DNA from: Isoetes taiwanensis
Taxonomy: Eukaryota; Streptophyta; Lycopodiopsida; Isoetales; Isoetaceae
Direction of reading: 5' to 3'
DNA: 64,000 bases
Assembly (NCBI GenBank): GCA_021234155.1
Contig: JAJEKV010000080.1
Span: forward strand, 1,100,182 to 1,164,181
Below are positions 10,932 to 22,386 of the stretch, piece by piece. A program made the position numbers and the translations under genes. Each line of letters starts with the position of its first letter. Position 1 is the stretch's first letter. A model generated the notes under the pieces. It did not search any database. It saw only the letters and a list, made by a program, of their open reading frames with translations, and was not told where the DNA came from.

Positions 10932-11363
10932 TCACATTTCATTAGGACTCAGACCTCTGACTTTAAGCTTTATCACAGAACTAACCTTGCAGCATATTAT
11001 AGCTTGAGCTTCTTTGATCTTCAGCTTTTCATCACCTGAAGGACTTGTTGCACTTGCTGCATCTTCTTTCCCTTTGCTTGTTTCACCATCTCCACCAACT
11101 GTGGATCCTTCCCTGCTTGAGCTGGAACTAGCTCCTGACCCTGCATTTGCTGACCCTGCACTTATATTGGCAGTAGCACGTCTAACAGACTGAGGGTCAA
11201 CCAAATACCATAGGTTCTCAAACTCTAGAACCTCCTGAATGCTTTGTTTCCAAATTTGAAATCCACTTTCTCCTTTGAAAACCTCTATAGCATTAAGCAA
11301 ATTTGCTCCAAACCTGCTCGACATAGTTATTTACCTTCAATTGGATCTACAGCTCTGATACCA
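10932..11363 (-). mobile_element. Copia LTR-retrotransposon fragment: primer site and gag N-terminus
   Basis: The minus-strand frame of 130 aa opens MSSRFGANLLNAIEVFKGES and contains GFQIWKQSIQEVLEFENLW, the N-terminal gag domain of plant Copia elements (DUF4219/UBN2 type). A Ser/Gly-rich linker and KIKEAQAIICCKVSSVIKLK follow. Just upstream on the minus strand, at 11352-11363, is TGGTATCAGAGC, the classic primer-binding site for initiator-Met tRNA. This fixes the orientation and puts the 5' LTR to the right. Gag breaks off after LSPNEM and no pol was seen downstream, so the element is truncated. It is a close relative of the gag at 51069. Confidence 0.85.
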
Positions 11364-11976
11364 ATAAAGAAAATAAGCAATGAACTTCAATGTAATATTT
11401 CCTATTCAAACAATCTAAAGAATAGATCTAGCAATGAAAAGTAGCAACCAAATGCTTGCCTTTAGACAATTTCTTTACCACAAACTTATTAGCCAATAAT
11501 TCCTTAAACCATTGAAAAAGTGCTACAATAAAACAACTGTAGCTTTGGTATTGACTAAAAATATAATATCATTGACTCGATCTCCGACAGCCCAAGCCCG
11601 GCATAAAAATGTCTTCCGGCTTCTGCAACACAGAGTTAATCCAGCATAAACCTTATTACAATCCTTCTTCAGTTTTATTGGCTTCGATCCGGCCGCTATG
11701 GCGGACTGATCGAGCAACATTCGTCAAGCTTTCCTATTGCAGACTTTGAATCAAATTTTCCCCCTTTAAAACATGCTAGGTGTCATCGAAAAAATTCACC
11801 TACTAAGAATAAGAGTAATCAATGGTTCGTAACCATGGCATAATAATACCATAGCCCCTCACTAATACCATAGGTATAACCTAACTCTGCTTAGCCCATG
11901 CCTTAGATTAAATTCTCTGCTTAGCCTCTGACCTTAGCTTAACTTCCCAATTCCATGAAGACCTTCTTTGATATGT
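11364..11976 (-). repeat. probable 5' LTR remnant of the Copia fragment
   Basis: It lies immediately upstream (in element sense) of the TGGTATCAGAGC primer site, so it should be LTR. A TGTTATAA-like start occurs near 11985 in minus sense. No second LTR was found for comparison, so the extent is a guess. Confidence 0.35.
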
Positions 11977-12663
11977 TTAATTATAACATGACAATCTTCT
12001 ACAAAAAGGAATAGGACCGTTAGCATCAAATAAATCCGAAATTGTAATCAAACCTTTGTCTTGCCACAGTTTCGCTTGATCTGGGAAATTTCTGATAAGA
12101 CAGTGGGTGCTGTTTTCTCCACGGAGGTAAGGATTCCAAAATATGTTTTGAGAAAGAGAAATACCTTTCTTCCATGAATACATTCCTTTTACCTGCTGCC
12201 AAGCCATAATCCATTTCCTTATCAAAGGAGGACAGTTGGTAGGGATCTTGAATTCGAAAAAGGCTGCATCCGGAAGCAACATTTTGATGTTCCAGCTATA
12301 TGGTTTGCATTTGAGGATGTAGTGCTTAATGAGGACTGTAACCGGATGCTGAATGTTGTCAGTAATGGCCCTGAAGAAATACTTTGCTGCCAGGGCTGTG
12401 GCATGCTTCTCAATATTGATGATGCCTAACCCTCCCATGGACCTGGGTTTGCAGCATTCATCCATAGAGACTGGAGTCCAGCACTTTCTATTGCTGCCAC
12501 AAGAGATAAATCTCCCAAGAATTCCTTGTAGCTTTCTGTAGACATACTTAGGAGCGAGAATGAAGGAGGATTGATAGACATGGGTTGAGGCAAGTGATCC
12601 GTTAGAGTTACCTATGCGGAACAGAATGTAGGAGTAGTTGCTTTGTTTATTAAAAGGAAACAC
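11977..12663 (-). mobile_element. LINE ORF2 fragment (post-RT region)
   Basis: An uninterrupted minus-strand frame of 228 aa matches the region after the polymerase in plant L1-like LINEs. It includes LAPKYVYRKLQGILGRFI, then CCKPRSMGGLGIINIEKH, ALAAKYFFRAI, LIRKWIMAWQQV and NIFWNPYL. The catalytic RT is absent and no poly-A tail is adjacent, so it is an internal fragment. It resembles the pieces at 20507-20945 and 17430-17604. Confidence 0.8.
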
Positions 12664-14197
12664 GAAAGAAAGTTTGAATTAGCATTTTTTAACAAACAGA
12701 AACAGTTATCTAGTATGTTGCCGCTATTACATATGCAAGGCTCCAACTGTCAATTCAACTGTTACCCTTCAGTTTCATGTCAAGGCTCCAACTATACAAT
12801 GAACATCATATATCATGGATATGGTTTTTTATATATCTATAAGTGGTATTTCTTAGTGAAGTCTGAACCATCTAGCAATATAATTGAAAATCTCATGATT
12901 ATTAGAAGCAGCAGAGGTGAAAGCAGTGGCTCTCTCTAAAAATAACCATTGGGACTTTCACAAAGAATGTGAGAGGCATGTAGTTTAGAAAATTGAAGAA
13001 GCTCCCACTCCACAACCAGCAAAAACATACGAAATAATAAGAAAAAAGAAAGAGACCCATCATATCTCTATGGTCTAGATGCTCAGTCCTTGAGCTTATA
13101 CTTCAAAAAGTGTTGCAGCTTTAGGAAGTAGAGCGGCGATTCATAACTCTCCACATTCCTTATTAGAAAAGCTATGGCACACGTTTTCAACAGTTTCTTT
13201 AATCTGATTCATTTGCAATTTTTATCAACATTAGAAGAGTCAGATTCACTTGTCTGAAGATGCGCTGTCAAGAGAAGCCCTATAGTTGCCAAAGTAGGAT
13301 AAAGGGACTCTGCCACCAGATTTGTTATAGCTCCCATTGATGGAGCTTGCAAGGACCACCAAATAATAAGACAAAGGAAAGATATCAATCAGATTTCCCT
13401 GGTCTGATCGTGCTACTAAATAAATGATCGTGCTACCAAATAAAGTCTTATTATTGTAATCTCTACACAACCGAGCTCCTGGATTTAAATCTGCACCTTT
13501 TTGCTAGGCTATAGGGAGGGTTAAACCATTCCCATAAAAAACCCACTTTGATCCTACCTGAAAAGTCATCTTCAAAATCTAGTAGAGCTGCATGCAACAA
13601 TTTTAGAAATACAGAGCAATCAAGATACTAACCTTTTCCTATTTTTTCATGCATAACCGGATCATCTTGGCAAGCAATGGAAATTTGATCAGGAATTTGG
13701 GTCTCTGCATCCATATAAAAAGGGGGTTTATTCAGTTTATCCACTATCTTTAGCTTATCTCGTCTGCCATGCTGTCTTCTAACATCCCCACTCTTCTATA
13801 TACAGGGCCCTTATTTTGCAGCTGAAGCATTTGTTAGCTGTAAGTTGTGTTGAAGAGAACCCATACGATTTTCGCAATAAATAGGCTTGCATGTATCATT
13901 TTCTAGCTAATTAAATAAAGATCAAATGCGTTGCCAATGTGAAACTCATTAATGAAGCTCCAGACAAAGAAAACATACCTTATTAGTAGCAGATGCAGAA
14001 GAGATGGCCGTGCAAAGCAATAGCCTGTCGGTCGCTGGTGCTATATGAGATATAATAGAGATGCAAGAGAGATGGTCGTGCAAGGTATGAGGAAACCTGA
14101 GAAGCAGCCGAAAAGAACTGTGATAATGCAATGACGAATCTGCCGCCATGGTGGCATCTACCGGGACTCATCAACAGAAGGATTATCTGTTCTCTGC
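12664..14197. other. no gene firmly recognised
   Basis: Mostly AT-rich with scattered short frames. On the minus strand near 13980-14150 a short frame starts MAADSSLHYHSSFRLL and ends before GTATGTTT, a plausible donor. It could be an exon linked to the gene-like segment at 14198-14502, but no family is recognised. Confidence 0.3.
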
Positions 14198-14502
14198 TCA
14201 GCTCTTGTGATCTTCACCTCTGAGAACTTCAAGCATAAATTTACTGACAATCTTAGCGTACCTTTTAACAGCAGAAGCCCCAGTCGAATCCTCGTCCCCT
14301 TGATCTTCCTCACCTAAACCAATCAGGGTATAATATTCTGAAAGAGATGACAGATTGGAAGTAAGGTGCTCTACGACGTGCACGGGGTCCCGCTACTGGG
14401 CGGCCATAGCTTGAAAAGGGGAGGCTCGGAAGCAGGAACAGAAGACGAAGGACTTGCAGTCGCAAGTGGCGCCATAGCTGAGAACCTTGCCGGAGCAACC
14501 AT
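14198..14502 (-). pseudogene. unrecognised gene-like fragment
   Basis: GC-richer than its surroundings. A start at 14502 gives MVAPARFSAMAPLATAS followed by a Ser/Pro-rich stretch that resembles an organelle transit peptide. A frame change near 14380 then leads to VEHLTSNLSSLSEYYTLIGL and AVKRYAKIVSKFMLEVLRGE. The pattern suggests a former nuclear gene for an organelle protein, now frameshifted. I do not recognise the family, and chance open frames remain possible. Confidence 0.3.
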
Positions 14503-14976
14503 TTCGAGCAAGGTGTATTAGACAAACGAAATACCCTAACCCCTAAACGCCGAGCTTTGCCGCTATGGCTGTTGCAGACCTTGCCCTGATCCACCATAGC
14601 CGAGGAAGTCCTAAGCTAGAGCGAGAAGACGAAAAAAAAATCAAAGGCATCTCGACCGTTAATATTTTAACTCAAAACCTGGGCCGTCCGATCTAGAGCG
14701 GATCCAAACAATACACTAAAACATTATAATATAGGATGTCTGGTGTAATGGGCATGCTTACAACTTGAATGGGCTTGAAATGGGTTCAATGTCTCATTGC
14801 AAAAGTGGTCATGATCATTGTATAAAGTTAGTGGGGGAAGGACCCACTTCAGCCATGTATAGTATTGGGGGCAGGTCCCATCTGGGTGTGTATCCCATAA
14901 GTGTCATCTTCTCGTGGACATTAAAAATTTTATACATCTATGCAAAGTGTGATTGTACCCATCCATGTTATAAACA

Positions 14977-16465
14977 TTTCTTTTCTTTTCTTTTTTTTTG
15001 AGAGAAAGAAGCTTTTTAGTCATTAATTATAGAAAACAATTACATATTGTCATAGGCATATCCAAAATGATAAGCCAAAATATTCAAGCTAATAATAATA
15101 AAAAAGTTTTAAGTAGCTTGAAAAAGCAGGAACTTGAAAATTCTGGAATTTAGCAGTGAAGATATGTATAGATCCAATGAAGTCAGTCTAGAAGTGAATC
15201 CAGAACTCCTTAGCAGCTGATCCTCTGTATGAAGATAGAATATGTGATGTATTGAACCTGGCAAAAGAAAAAAAGTCAGAAGTTATAGGAAGTCAAGAAG
15301 TGAAAGTGGTCTCGAATGAAAGGTTGGTAAATGGGGATTTGATTGTTCCCCCAGTCAACCAGCTCAATGAGTCTAACAGAGTTGCAGGTGGCCATAAGAT
15401 GGATCAGGGGTCCCAAAGCAATCATCGTCCCCTATGATAATAATAGCTCTCTGTAGAGTTCAAACTGGCTTCGGTCATTTCTCTCGCCATATCTATAAAT
15501 GAACCACCATATTGTTTGTCATTAGGTGAGTGCCTTTACGAGGAATTCTGCCCAAAGAACTTCCCTTTGTGGAACCTCGCTTAATTTATCCATTAGCTGC
15601 CCTTTGGTCCCAAATCCGTAAAACCGCCATCATGATTGAATTGAAATGTATCATTCCTGTTTCTTTCTAGTCTTGCCATTATGTTCTCTTCAGCACTGTC
15701 ATATTGGAGATCAAGCTTGAACTTGCAATTCCAAAGGTAATCTAGCAACAACAGCATTTGAATTAGTAACATGATCATGACAATGAAGTTTAAAGCTATT
15801 AAAGGCACCAGCAAAGTTTCCCAACAGATTCCATTTGTTGTCATATTTTTCAAAGATATTTATTTTTGTGAGCAAAGGGCCATCATTTCAATGTAAAAAA
15901 TGATTTGAAGTTTTATCCAAACAATAGAAATTCGATGACCACCATGAAGACACCTATTTCTGTGTTTCCAGATATTCCAAAGAATGATGTAACAGATTGA
16001 ATTCTTAAGCAAATCATTATTAGAGAGAAATTCAATAATATTTCTAGGCCTAGGAATATCAAAGATATTAAAAATCCAAACCCATAAGGTGTCTAAATTT
16101 TGACATGTAAAAATATGCTGAGCATTTTCAATTGAATTACAGCCAATGGGACATAGCTGAGAAATAACATGATCTGGTCTCGAATAAATTCTGTGAATAA
16201 GCTCCAAACAAGGAATACTTTTGTTAGCTAACAACCAAGCAAAATAGGTAATCTTAGGCTGGCAATAATTTCTCCAAATACTCTTGAAGAGCACAGATTC
16301 AAATTCAGGATTTATATTCCAGTACTTGGCAGCTTTAGACTTAGGAGAATCTTGAGTTAAGTAGGCATAAATGCTGGAGACTTTGTAGATCTTCTTTCCT
16401 CCACAAGACCAATGAATATTGCACTCAGAATTGGGATCAATTTTAATATTTCTCAAAGATCTCAT
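14977..16465 (-). mobile_element. 5'-truncated LINE with zf-RVT domain
   Basis: A T-rich tract at about 14977-14999 gives the minus-strand 3' tail, followed by about 590 bp of 3' UTR-like sequence. The minus-strand frame at 15860-16465 (201 aa) is an RT-associated zinc-binding domain: FKSIWRNYCQPKITYFAWLL, LELIHRIYSRPDHV, CPIGCNSIENAQHIFTC, then IILWNIWKHRNRCLHGG. A second short frame at 15593-15853 continues the tail after a stop. The RT and endonuclease are absent. No clear target-site duplication was found. Confidence 0.8.
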
Positions 16466-16689
16466 AATATGATCATAGATAAAGATAAAGATAAATATTT
16501 TAACGTCATGCCACTAGGCAGCGTCCTAAGACATGTGACGGCAGAACAGGTGACCGAAGTCCAAAATAGAGCAAAAAAAAGGGGGGGTTGGCCCCAACAC
16601 AGAACAAAAGAGGACAAAATCCATCACTACACAATATACATACTATGGGCAAACGCCCAAAGCAAATCACGGCCGTTCACGCTGAGAAA

Positions 16690-17604
16690 CTAAGAATATC
16701 CCAACCAAGGATTTGCAGGCCACTGGTCAAGAACAATTGCCAAGCCTCCCCGATAGACCGCCCATTTCTTCTGGAGCCTGGCCTCGCGAACTTTGCAAAG
16801 CTCGTCTCGTCGCCGAGTTAACTGGACTGGAGATAGATCCTCTTGAACCGAAAAATGTGTTCCCTTGAGGTGACTGCCATGCTGCAAAACGTAATACCTA
16901 TCTTGTGGTGTCGAGAAACGGACCAATAGATGGCGAGGTCGATCTGGCCGATGGGCACCCACTCTCTGCGCTGTGAAGGCACCTGGACGTATAATGTGCA
17001 TGGTGTCAGTAAAGAAGTGAGCCGCTACATCCATATCCGACCCCGAAGACGTTTCCGGAACTCCCACGAGGCGTAGGTTCAGCTGACGATCCTGCTCAGG
17101 CTGAAGTTCAGGCTGATGTGCGTTAGCTGTGTCACCTGATGCAGGCCCTTGCATATGGTCCTGAGCTACCTTAGGTAGGGGGGCATCCCTATCCACACCT
17201 GAATGCTGCTCCACTACTGCCTCAGTCTGGACCATCTCATCTGCGCACAATATGTGTGGAGTGTTCGCCGGTACTGGAATATCAGATAGGATTAATTGCC
17301 TGAACAAGATTTTGAACATTCGCAACACCTGAATCCAACTGTCCAAAGGCAGTACCACGGATGTATCTGTTACTGTGAGGTGGGAGGTGATATCCTCAAG
17401 TTGGGTTGTTAGAATTCTGTCAGAGGAAGTACCACCAATTATAACTTTAAATCTGGCCTGCCAAATATTCCCCAAGCAAGAAATACCTTTGCTCAACCAT
17501 TTTCTGTAAATTCTAGGATGCTTCAAAGCTAAAAGTCTATGATCTCGAGTAGCCAAGTTTGGATTCCAGAAAATGCTAGAGTTGTGGCAGGACTCAATAA
17601 TTGG
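16690..17604 (-). mobile_element. LINE remnant: ORF1 RNA-binding protein joined to ORF2 tail
   Basis: A minus-strand frame open for 335 aa is a patchwork. Its start lies in the arm of the neighbouring foldback element. Residues of about 17430-17600 (SIFWNPNLATRDHRLLALKH) match the tail of LINE ORF2. The rest resembles LINE ORF1: DSWIQVLRMFKILF, LNLRLVGVPETSSGSDMDV, VGAHRPDRPRHLLVRFSTPQ, SVQEDLSPVQLTRRRDEL and KKWAVYRGGLAIV, an L1 ORF1-type RNA-binding fold. A homologous but frameshifted ORF1 lies at 21625-22386. The open frame is probably a chance fusion rather than a gene. Confidence 0.65.
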
Positions 17605-18130
17605 ATCATGTTGATAACAACTACACACACAACAACTATAAACAATCAACACACAACTACTATAAACATTATTAACACAAACCATTGCATTTAACACATT
17701 TTAATTAAAACCCCCCTTAAACCCCCTTTGGTTTGGGTGCATATTCACACGGGGGGTTACTCCGGGCATCGAGAGCTGTCGGATGGGCATATTTGGCCTT
17801 TGTTCCTTGATCTGGACCGTACATAGCGATCCTCGTTTGTGGGGTATGCATGTACAAGTTTTTATATACTGTATATTGAGATTTGTAAAATACTATAAGG
17901 TTTGAGAGTTTATACTTAATGGTGTTAATTTTATACATATATTGTAAATATATTTTTGGGGCTCTCGCTGCCCTACGTAACCCCCCGTGTGAATATGCAC
18001 CCAAACCAAAGGGGGTTTAAGGGGGGTTTTAATTAAAATGTGTTAAATGCAATGGTTTGTGTTAATAATGTTTATAGTAGTTGTGTGTTGATTGTTATAT
18101 TAAAAAAAATTTTGGGCCCTTCGGGCCCTA
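17605..18130. mobile_element. foldback/TIR element, copy 2 (both arms present)
   Basis: Arms at 17605-17775 and 17961-18130 are inverted copies carrying ACCCCCCGTGTGAATATGCA and ATGTGTTAAATGCAATGG. They flank about 185 bp of AT-rich interior that is the reverse of the interior of copies 1 and 3. The right arm ends with an A-tract and the hairpin GGGCCCTTCGGGCCC at about 18115-18129; the left arm lacks this end. A single strand could fold into a long hairpin. It is non-coding. Confidence 0.75.
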
Positions 18131-18350
18131 ACTAACGCAACAGTACCACTAGTTCAAGAAAATCAACTATCAAAATAAATACCCCCTTCTATTGTAAACT
18201 GCACATTGTCATGCATATGCATATGCTAGTGCATATGGTAACATGTGCTGTATCCACAAATAAGAATATTCATAGGATCAAAAACAAGATATGATTTATA
18301 ATCATCCCCGAGCTGCCAAGATTGCGAATTCTTCTCTAGAAAAACCACAA

Positions 18351-18595
18351 TTATGGCAATGTCACAGTAGTTTTATAACAAAGTTGGGCAATCCCTAATG
18401 GTTGTTTCCAGAAGCACATAATCTGTAACATCTGGTGCAAGATCTCCAATAAATATGGAATGATGTGGATCAGAATCACCACGCCTGTCCCTATGCCAAA
18501 AGATGCCCAGTTTAACCGAAGAAGTTGTTGACAATTTGGCATTGGCATTCCATTATAAGTTTGAAGCACTTTCTCTGCTCGAATGGGTTAAAATT
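18351..18595 (-). pseudogene. RBP45/47-like RNA-binding protein fragment
   Basis: The minus strand reads RAEKVLQTYNGMPMPNCQQL and LLRLNWASFGIG, then, after a one-base frame change, DSDPHHSIFIGDLAPDVTDY and VLLETTIRDCP. This is the end of RRM1, the linker and the RNP2 strand (IFIGDL) of RRM2 of plant oligouridylate/poly(A)-binding RBP45/47 proteins. Only about 80 residues remain, with a frameshift in the linker, so it is a captured or duplicated fragment rather than a gene. No other exons were recognised nearby. Confidence 0.8.
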
Positions 18596-20385
18596 CAACC
18601 ACTTTTCCATTTTTATATATTACGACTATTCCATCTCTACGTTGAAAGGAAGTATATACATCTGCGATATATACAATGTTGGACCAAAAACTTCCTTCAA
18701 ATTTTCATCCGCAAGAACTGCGGAGAGATTCTCCAAAATACCCATACATCGGTATCGACACATATTCTTCGGTGAATGACTCACTCCAAATTTTACATCT
18801 AACAAACAAAGATTCCAACCTGCATTACACCAAAGGCATGGGGTTATTGCAATTTCTATAGTTTTTACAATATTACATGCATTTGAACCAACATTCCAAT
18901 TGCATGATGATGTACGGGTTAAGTGAGCCAATGCCATCGCATCATGCCCGCTCCACTTGTCAATAGCGGTATATGAAGAACTTCCTCTAGTAAGGAATGT
19001 CCTTCAACATTGGCCACCACCAAGTCCTTGAGAGTAGACCCGAACAAATGGTGTTCGGATGGCGAACTAGTTCACGAATCGCATTTTGTGGCTTTTGCCT
19101 CGTGCTATAACACGAGAACAAACTTCAATACAAATCAACCCCAAAATACTGGCCGGATGTTGAAACACAAAGACGCACCATTTTCTTAGCAATGACAGAA
19201 AGCTTATACGCCTACGTGGTTTCACTTAAAGAAGCTCTAATTTTGTTGGATCGCTCAATAAGATCATTATGTTTTGATCTAACATCTAATGTAAACATAA
19301 CTTTTGCATAAAAGTTGGTAGCAACCGGCCGGTGAGGTTACTCTCAAAGAACTACAATGCATCCCAACTTACGGTACCTACAAGATAATAACCAGGCCGG
19401 GCATGAATGTAAGCCCACAAGACACACAAGGTCGGTTGAACTTGTACAAATGCGTTCAACAAAGAAGAACAACTTGGGCGGTGAAATCCGGTCTGTTTAC
19501 TCAGATATTATTTTCCGAGAATTTTGTTGGAACACCTAGCATTGGAACACCCAAAGAGCTCCAACATCATCTTGGGGCCATAAACATACATAGCGATCTC
19601 TCGAGAAAAAGCAACGCTTGATCTAACGGCTAGTCCACGAGGGACCACAAGAGAAATATGGTCACAATCCACATGGACAGCGAAGAACGGTGGATTAACT
19701 TCGCCATGCAACCTTGAGTTCAAACGAATCGAGCTCCCCACGAGAGGCGGCACAAAAAGGAACCCTTGATCTCCGATTCATGAGATCCGGATCCATGTAA
19801 TTGCGAGAAACAAAGCCAGCTCTCCTTTCACCTTTCCCCAAGACCTTTCACCCAAAGGTAGCTTCGGCACATAAAGCTTCCACCTTATAAGGCTGTTCTA
19901 CCCTTCTATGCCCTTATGGGCTAAGTCTCGGAAGGCCTCACAAAGCACCAAACCATGGTGCCATCAAATCCATGATCTCCGACTGTCTACACCGACCGCA
20001 CCAACCGGGTCCTGAAAAGACAAGAAAGTAACAGTCCGGGCCGGAGGCCGAGGCGGGTATGGAAGCATTACCCATAGAATCCAAAGATTGACCTACATCT
20101 ACTAGAGGCTTTTCCGCCATCGAAGATCGTAGATCATCTTCTTGTCATATCTATGCCATCATCTCTTTACATCATCTTGGGGCCATAAACATACATAGCC
20201 ACGGAGAAGTTTACGGCATCAACACAGGCCTCAAAGGTCCCATCCCTGCGGCATTCAACTAAGATCTCAATTATCGCCCTAATCCACACAACCCTAAAAA
20301 CAACCCTAAAAATAATGGGAGGATATTCACACCCACCACAGAAGTCTCCACCACAGGATTTGCCCCCTTTTCTAAAATCAACGGC
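18596..20385. other. no gene recognised
   Basis: Sequence of mixed composition without a recognisable family. A direct repeat of about 30 bp (CATCATCTTGGGGCCATAAA.. near 19563 and again near 20170) is the only structure seen. Minus-strand frames at 18626-18937 and 19508-19753 show no known motif. Confidence 0.35.
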
Positions 20386-20515
20386 TAAGAAAAAAGTGCA
20401 CTCTAGAAATACTATTTAGTACACCTGGATGAATACGGCCACCAAATCATATGAAAACCTTAGAGAAAACAGTACAAAAACAGAAAAAAAACCCCCTGTT
20501 ATAATGCTAGATATT
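20386..20515 (+). repeat. dispersed ~120-bp repeat, copy 2
   Basis: Contains AAGTGCACTCTAGAAATAC at one side and AAAAAACCCCCTGTTATAAT at the other, as at 5296-5415. It abuts the LINE fragment beginning at 20507, which suggests that it marks an insertion edge. Confidence 0.7.
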
Positions 20516-20945
20516 GGAGACCTTATTCCATGAGATGATTAAATTCCTCATAAGAGGGGAAGTGTTTGAGCCTGGCCTGATCTCAGAGAAAGCAGAATGA
20601 GGAAGATGATGATTGACAGAGGGGTGCCCTTCCAAAATACTATTTTGAAGCCAATATTTGATGAACAGAGTTGCAGGATTACCCTGACTAAAAAGAGACT
20701 TCCAGACATATTTTCCTGCCAAAGCATAGCCTTGAAGTAGCAGGTTTTTGCATCCAAGACCACCCTTGCTTTTATTCTGAGTAACATAATTCCAATTTAC
20801 CATGTGATTTTTTCCCCAAATGTAGTTCCTAACTATCTTCTCAATCTGCTGATAAATAGATTTAGGAGCTAGAAGAGCAGAAGGGAAGAAAATATGAGAA
20901 CTAGAGAGAACAGAGTTTGCAATGATAGTTCTGCCAGCTAAAGAG
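20507..20945 (-). mobile_element. LINE ORF2 fragment (post-RT region)
   Basis: The minus strand reads LAGRTIIANSVLSSSHIFFP, then LLAPKSIYQQIEKIVRNYIW, GKNHMVNWNYVTQNKSKGGL, YALAGKYVWKSLF and LMRNLIISWNKVSNI. This is the conserved stretch following the polymerase of plant L1-like LINEs. Both ends are cut, on the left by the dispersed 120-bp repeat. Confidence 0.8.
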
Positions 20946-20998
20946 AGGCAGCTACCATAGTTGTTGAGTTATAAACATTTCCATTCGCCGTGCCCATC

Positions 20999-21100
20999 CA
21001 TGGAATAGAATAGAATAGATTTTTTAATATCCACAGAGACCAATAGGCCATGGGACCATACAGTGCGCTAGAACAACCCAAAACATGACCAAACATAATA
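20999..21100 (-). mobile_element. LINE 3'-end remnant with TTCTA-type tail
   Basis: On the minus strand, CCTATTGGTCTCTGTGGATA is followed by AAAAAATCTATTCTATTC. The same ending occurs in plus sense at about 27500-27566, directly after LINE coding sequence, so this is a LINE 3' UTR and tail. Confidence 0.6.
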
Positions 21101-21624
21101 GAAACATTACAAAACTTGGGCAAAATGCAGATGAAACTATGACATGGCACTTAGGCTAGACAATCAAATCAAGCTTTACATACCATCACAAAACACAAGA
21201 ACAAATAGAAATAACAATATAAAGAAGAACAATGGCTCCCGGAGGATTCACCTTTGATCAGTGTATAACCCATGAGAGTTCAACGGAGGGGTGTTTTTTG
21301 GACCATTTGTGTACGTATACTTAGGGATTAGGGGTGTTTTTAGGCACTGATCTAGAGCAATATCTATACACAAAGGGGTCAATTGCCTTTTAAAAATGTG
21401 TATACAATGGGGGGTTTTTTGCTACCCTCCGAACGCAGATGCCATATCCCTTTTATGTAAAAGTGCATCCCCCAGGCAATGGCTATATAAAAACTATCCA
21501 TGGATCAAATGGCTACTGATCCCTAATGATAGCCTGACCTCCTCTTTATACTGCCCACTTCCGTTGCAGGCGAGCTTCTCGTACCTAACCTAATTCCTAT
21601 TTCGTTTGCGGAGCTATGCTGGAG

Positions 21625-22386
21625 TTAGACCCTCTTGGACAAAAAGGTGGTCCCTTTTAGATTATTGCGCACCTCAACATATACAGCCTGGAAATCGCAT
21701 CTCTGAAATGGACTAAGAGGTGACGAGGACTGTCGGGTCGTGCTGCTCCTACCCAATGTGCAGAGATGATGCCATCTGCCTGTATATGCATCACCTGGGT
21801 AAAAAAAATGCTCCACCTCATCTGTAGCAAGACAACCACTCGTCTCCTTAATACTGACAATACGCAGGTTCAGGACTGGAGTGTGCTGATCATCCTCTAG
21901 TCGCCAACCTGTCTTAGAAGTGGGAATATTTGCCTGTCTAGTGTACAACAATTCCTCAGTAGAAGTCCGTGTGGACATGTCTACTCTGTCCACATGCGCA
22001 GGCACTGTGACAGACACTGGTGGTGACATAGTAATGTTACTTGCTGACTCAAGCACTAGCTTCAAGAGCTGTATCCAGCTTTCCAAAGACAAATGAACAA
22101 ATGTCCCTGTGATGGTGGTGTTGGATCAGATCGTTTGAATCCTGGCAAGGACTGCTGGTGGCAGGCATTCAATCTGAGCGTCTAGCTTAACCAAAGACAT
22201 ATCTAGAATTGTATCTGTCAATGCATCTATTTGCACCAAAATAGACCGTTGGGATTCAAAAAAGGGAGTAGCGAGGAGATTTAATGGTAGAATCATGATG
22301 TCCTTGTCATGTTCTTGGCTTTGCAGGTTATGTTTGTGAGTCATGGTAAGTATAGGGAGTGACCAAGAAATGTATTTTTTGTGCAA
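21625..22386 (-). mobile_element. LINE ORF1 remnant, frameshifted
   Basis: Minus-strand frames at 22126-22386 and 21625-22092, with an alternate frame at 21657-21860, together resemble the ORF1 at 16690-17604. Matching pieces are LSLESWIQLLKLVLE, PVLNLRIVSIKETSG, WVGAARPDSPRHLLVHF and a truncated C-terminus. At least two frame breaks make it inactive. Nothing was identified in the flanks at 21101-21624. Confidence 0.65.

Noticed and set aside
18091-18135. Hairpin GGGCCCTTCGGGCCC as a bacterial-type terminator
   Set aside because: Plant nuclear context, and repeated at the ends of a dispersed element; it is a transposon terminus.
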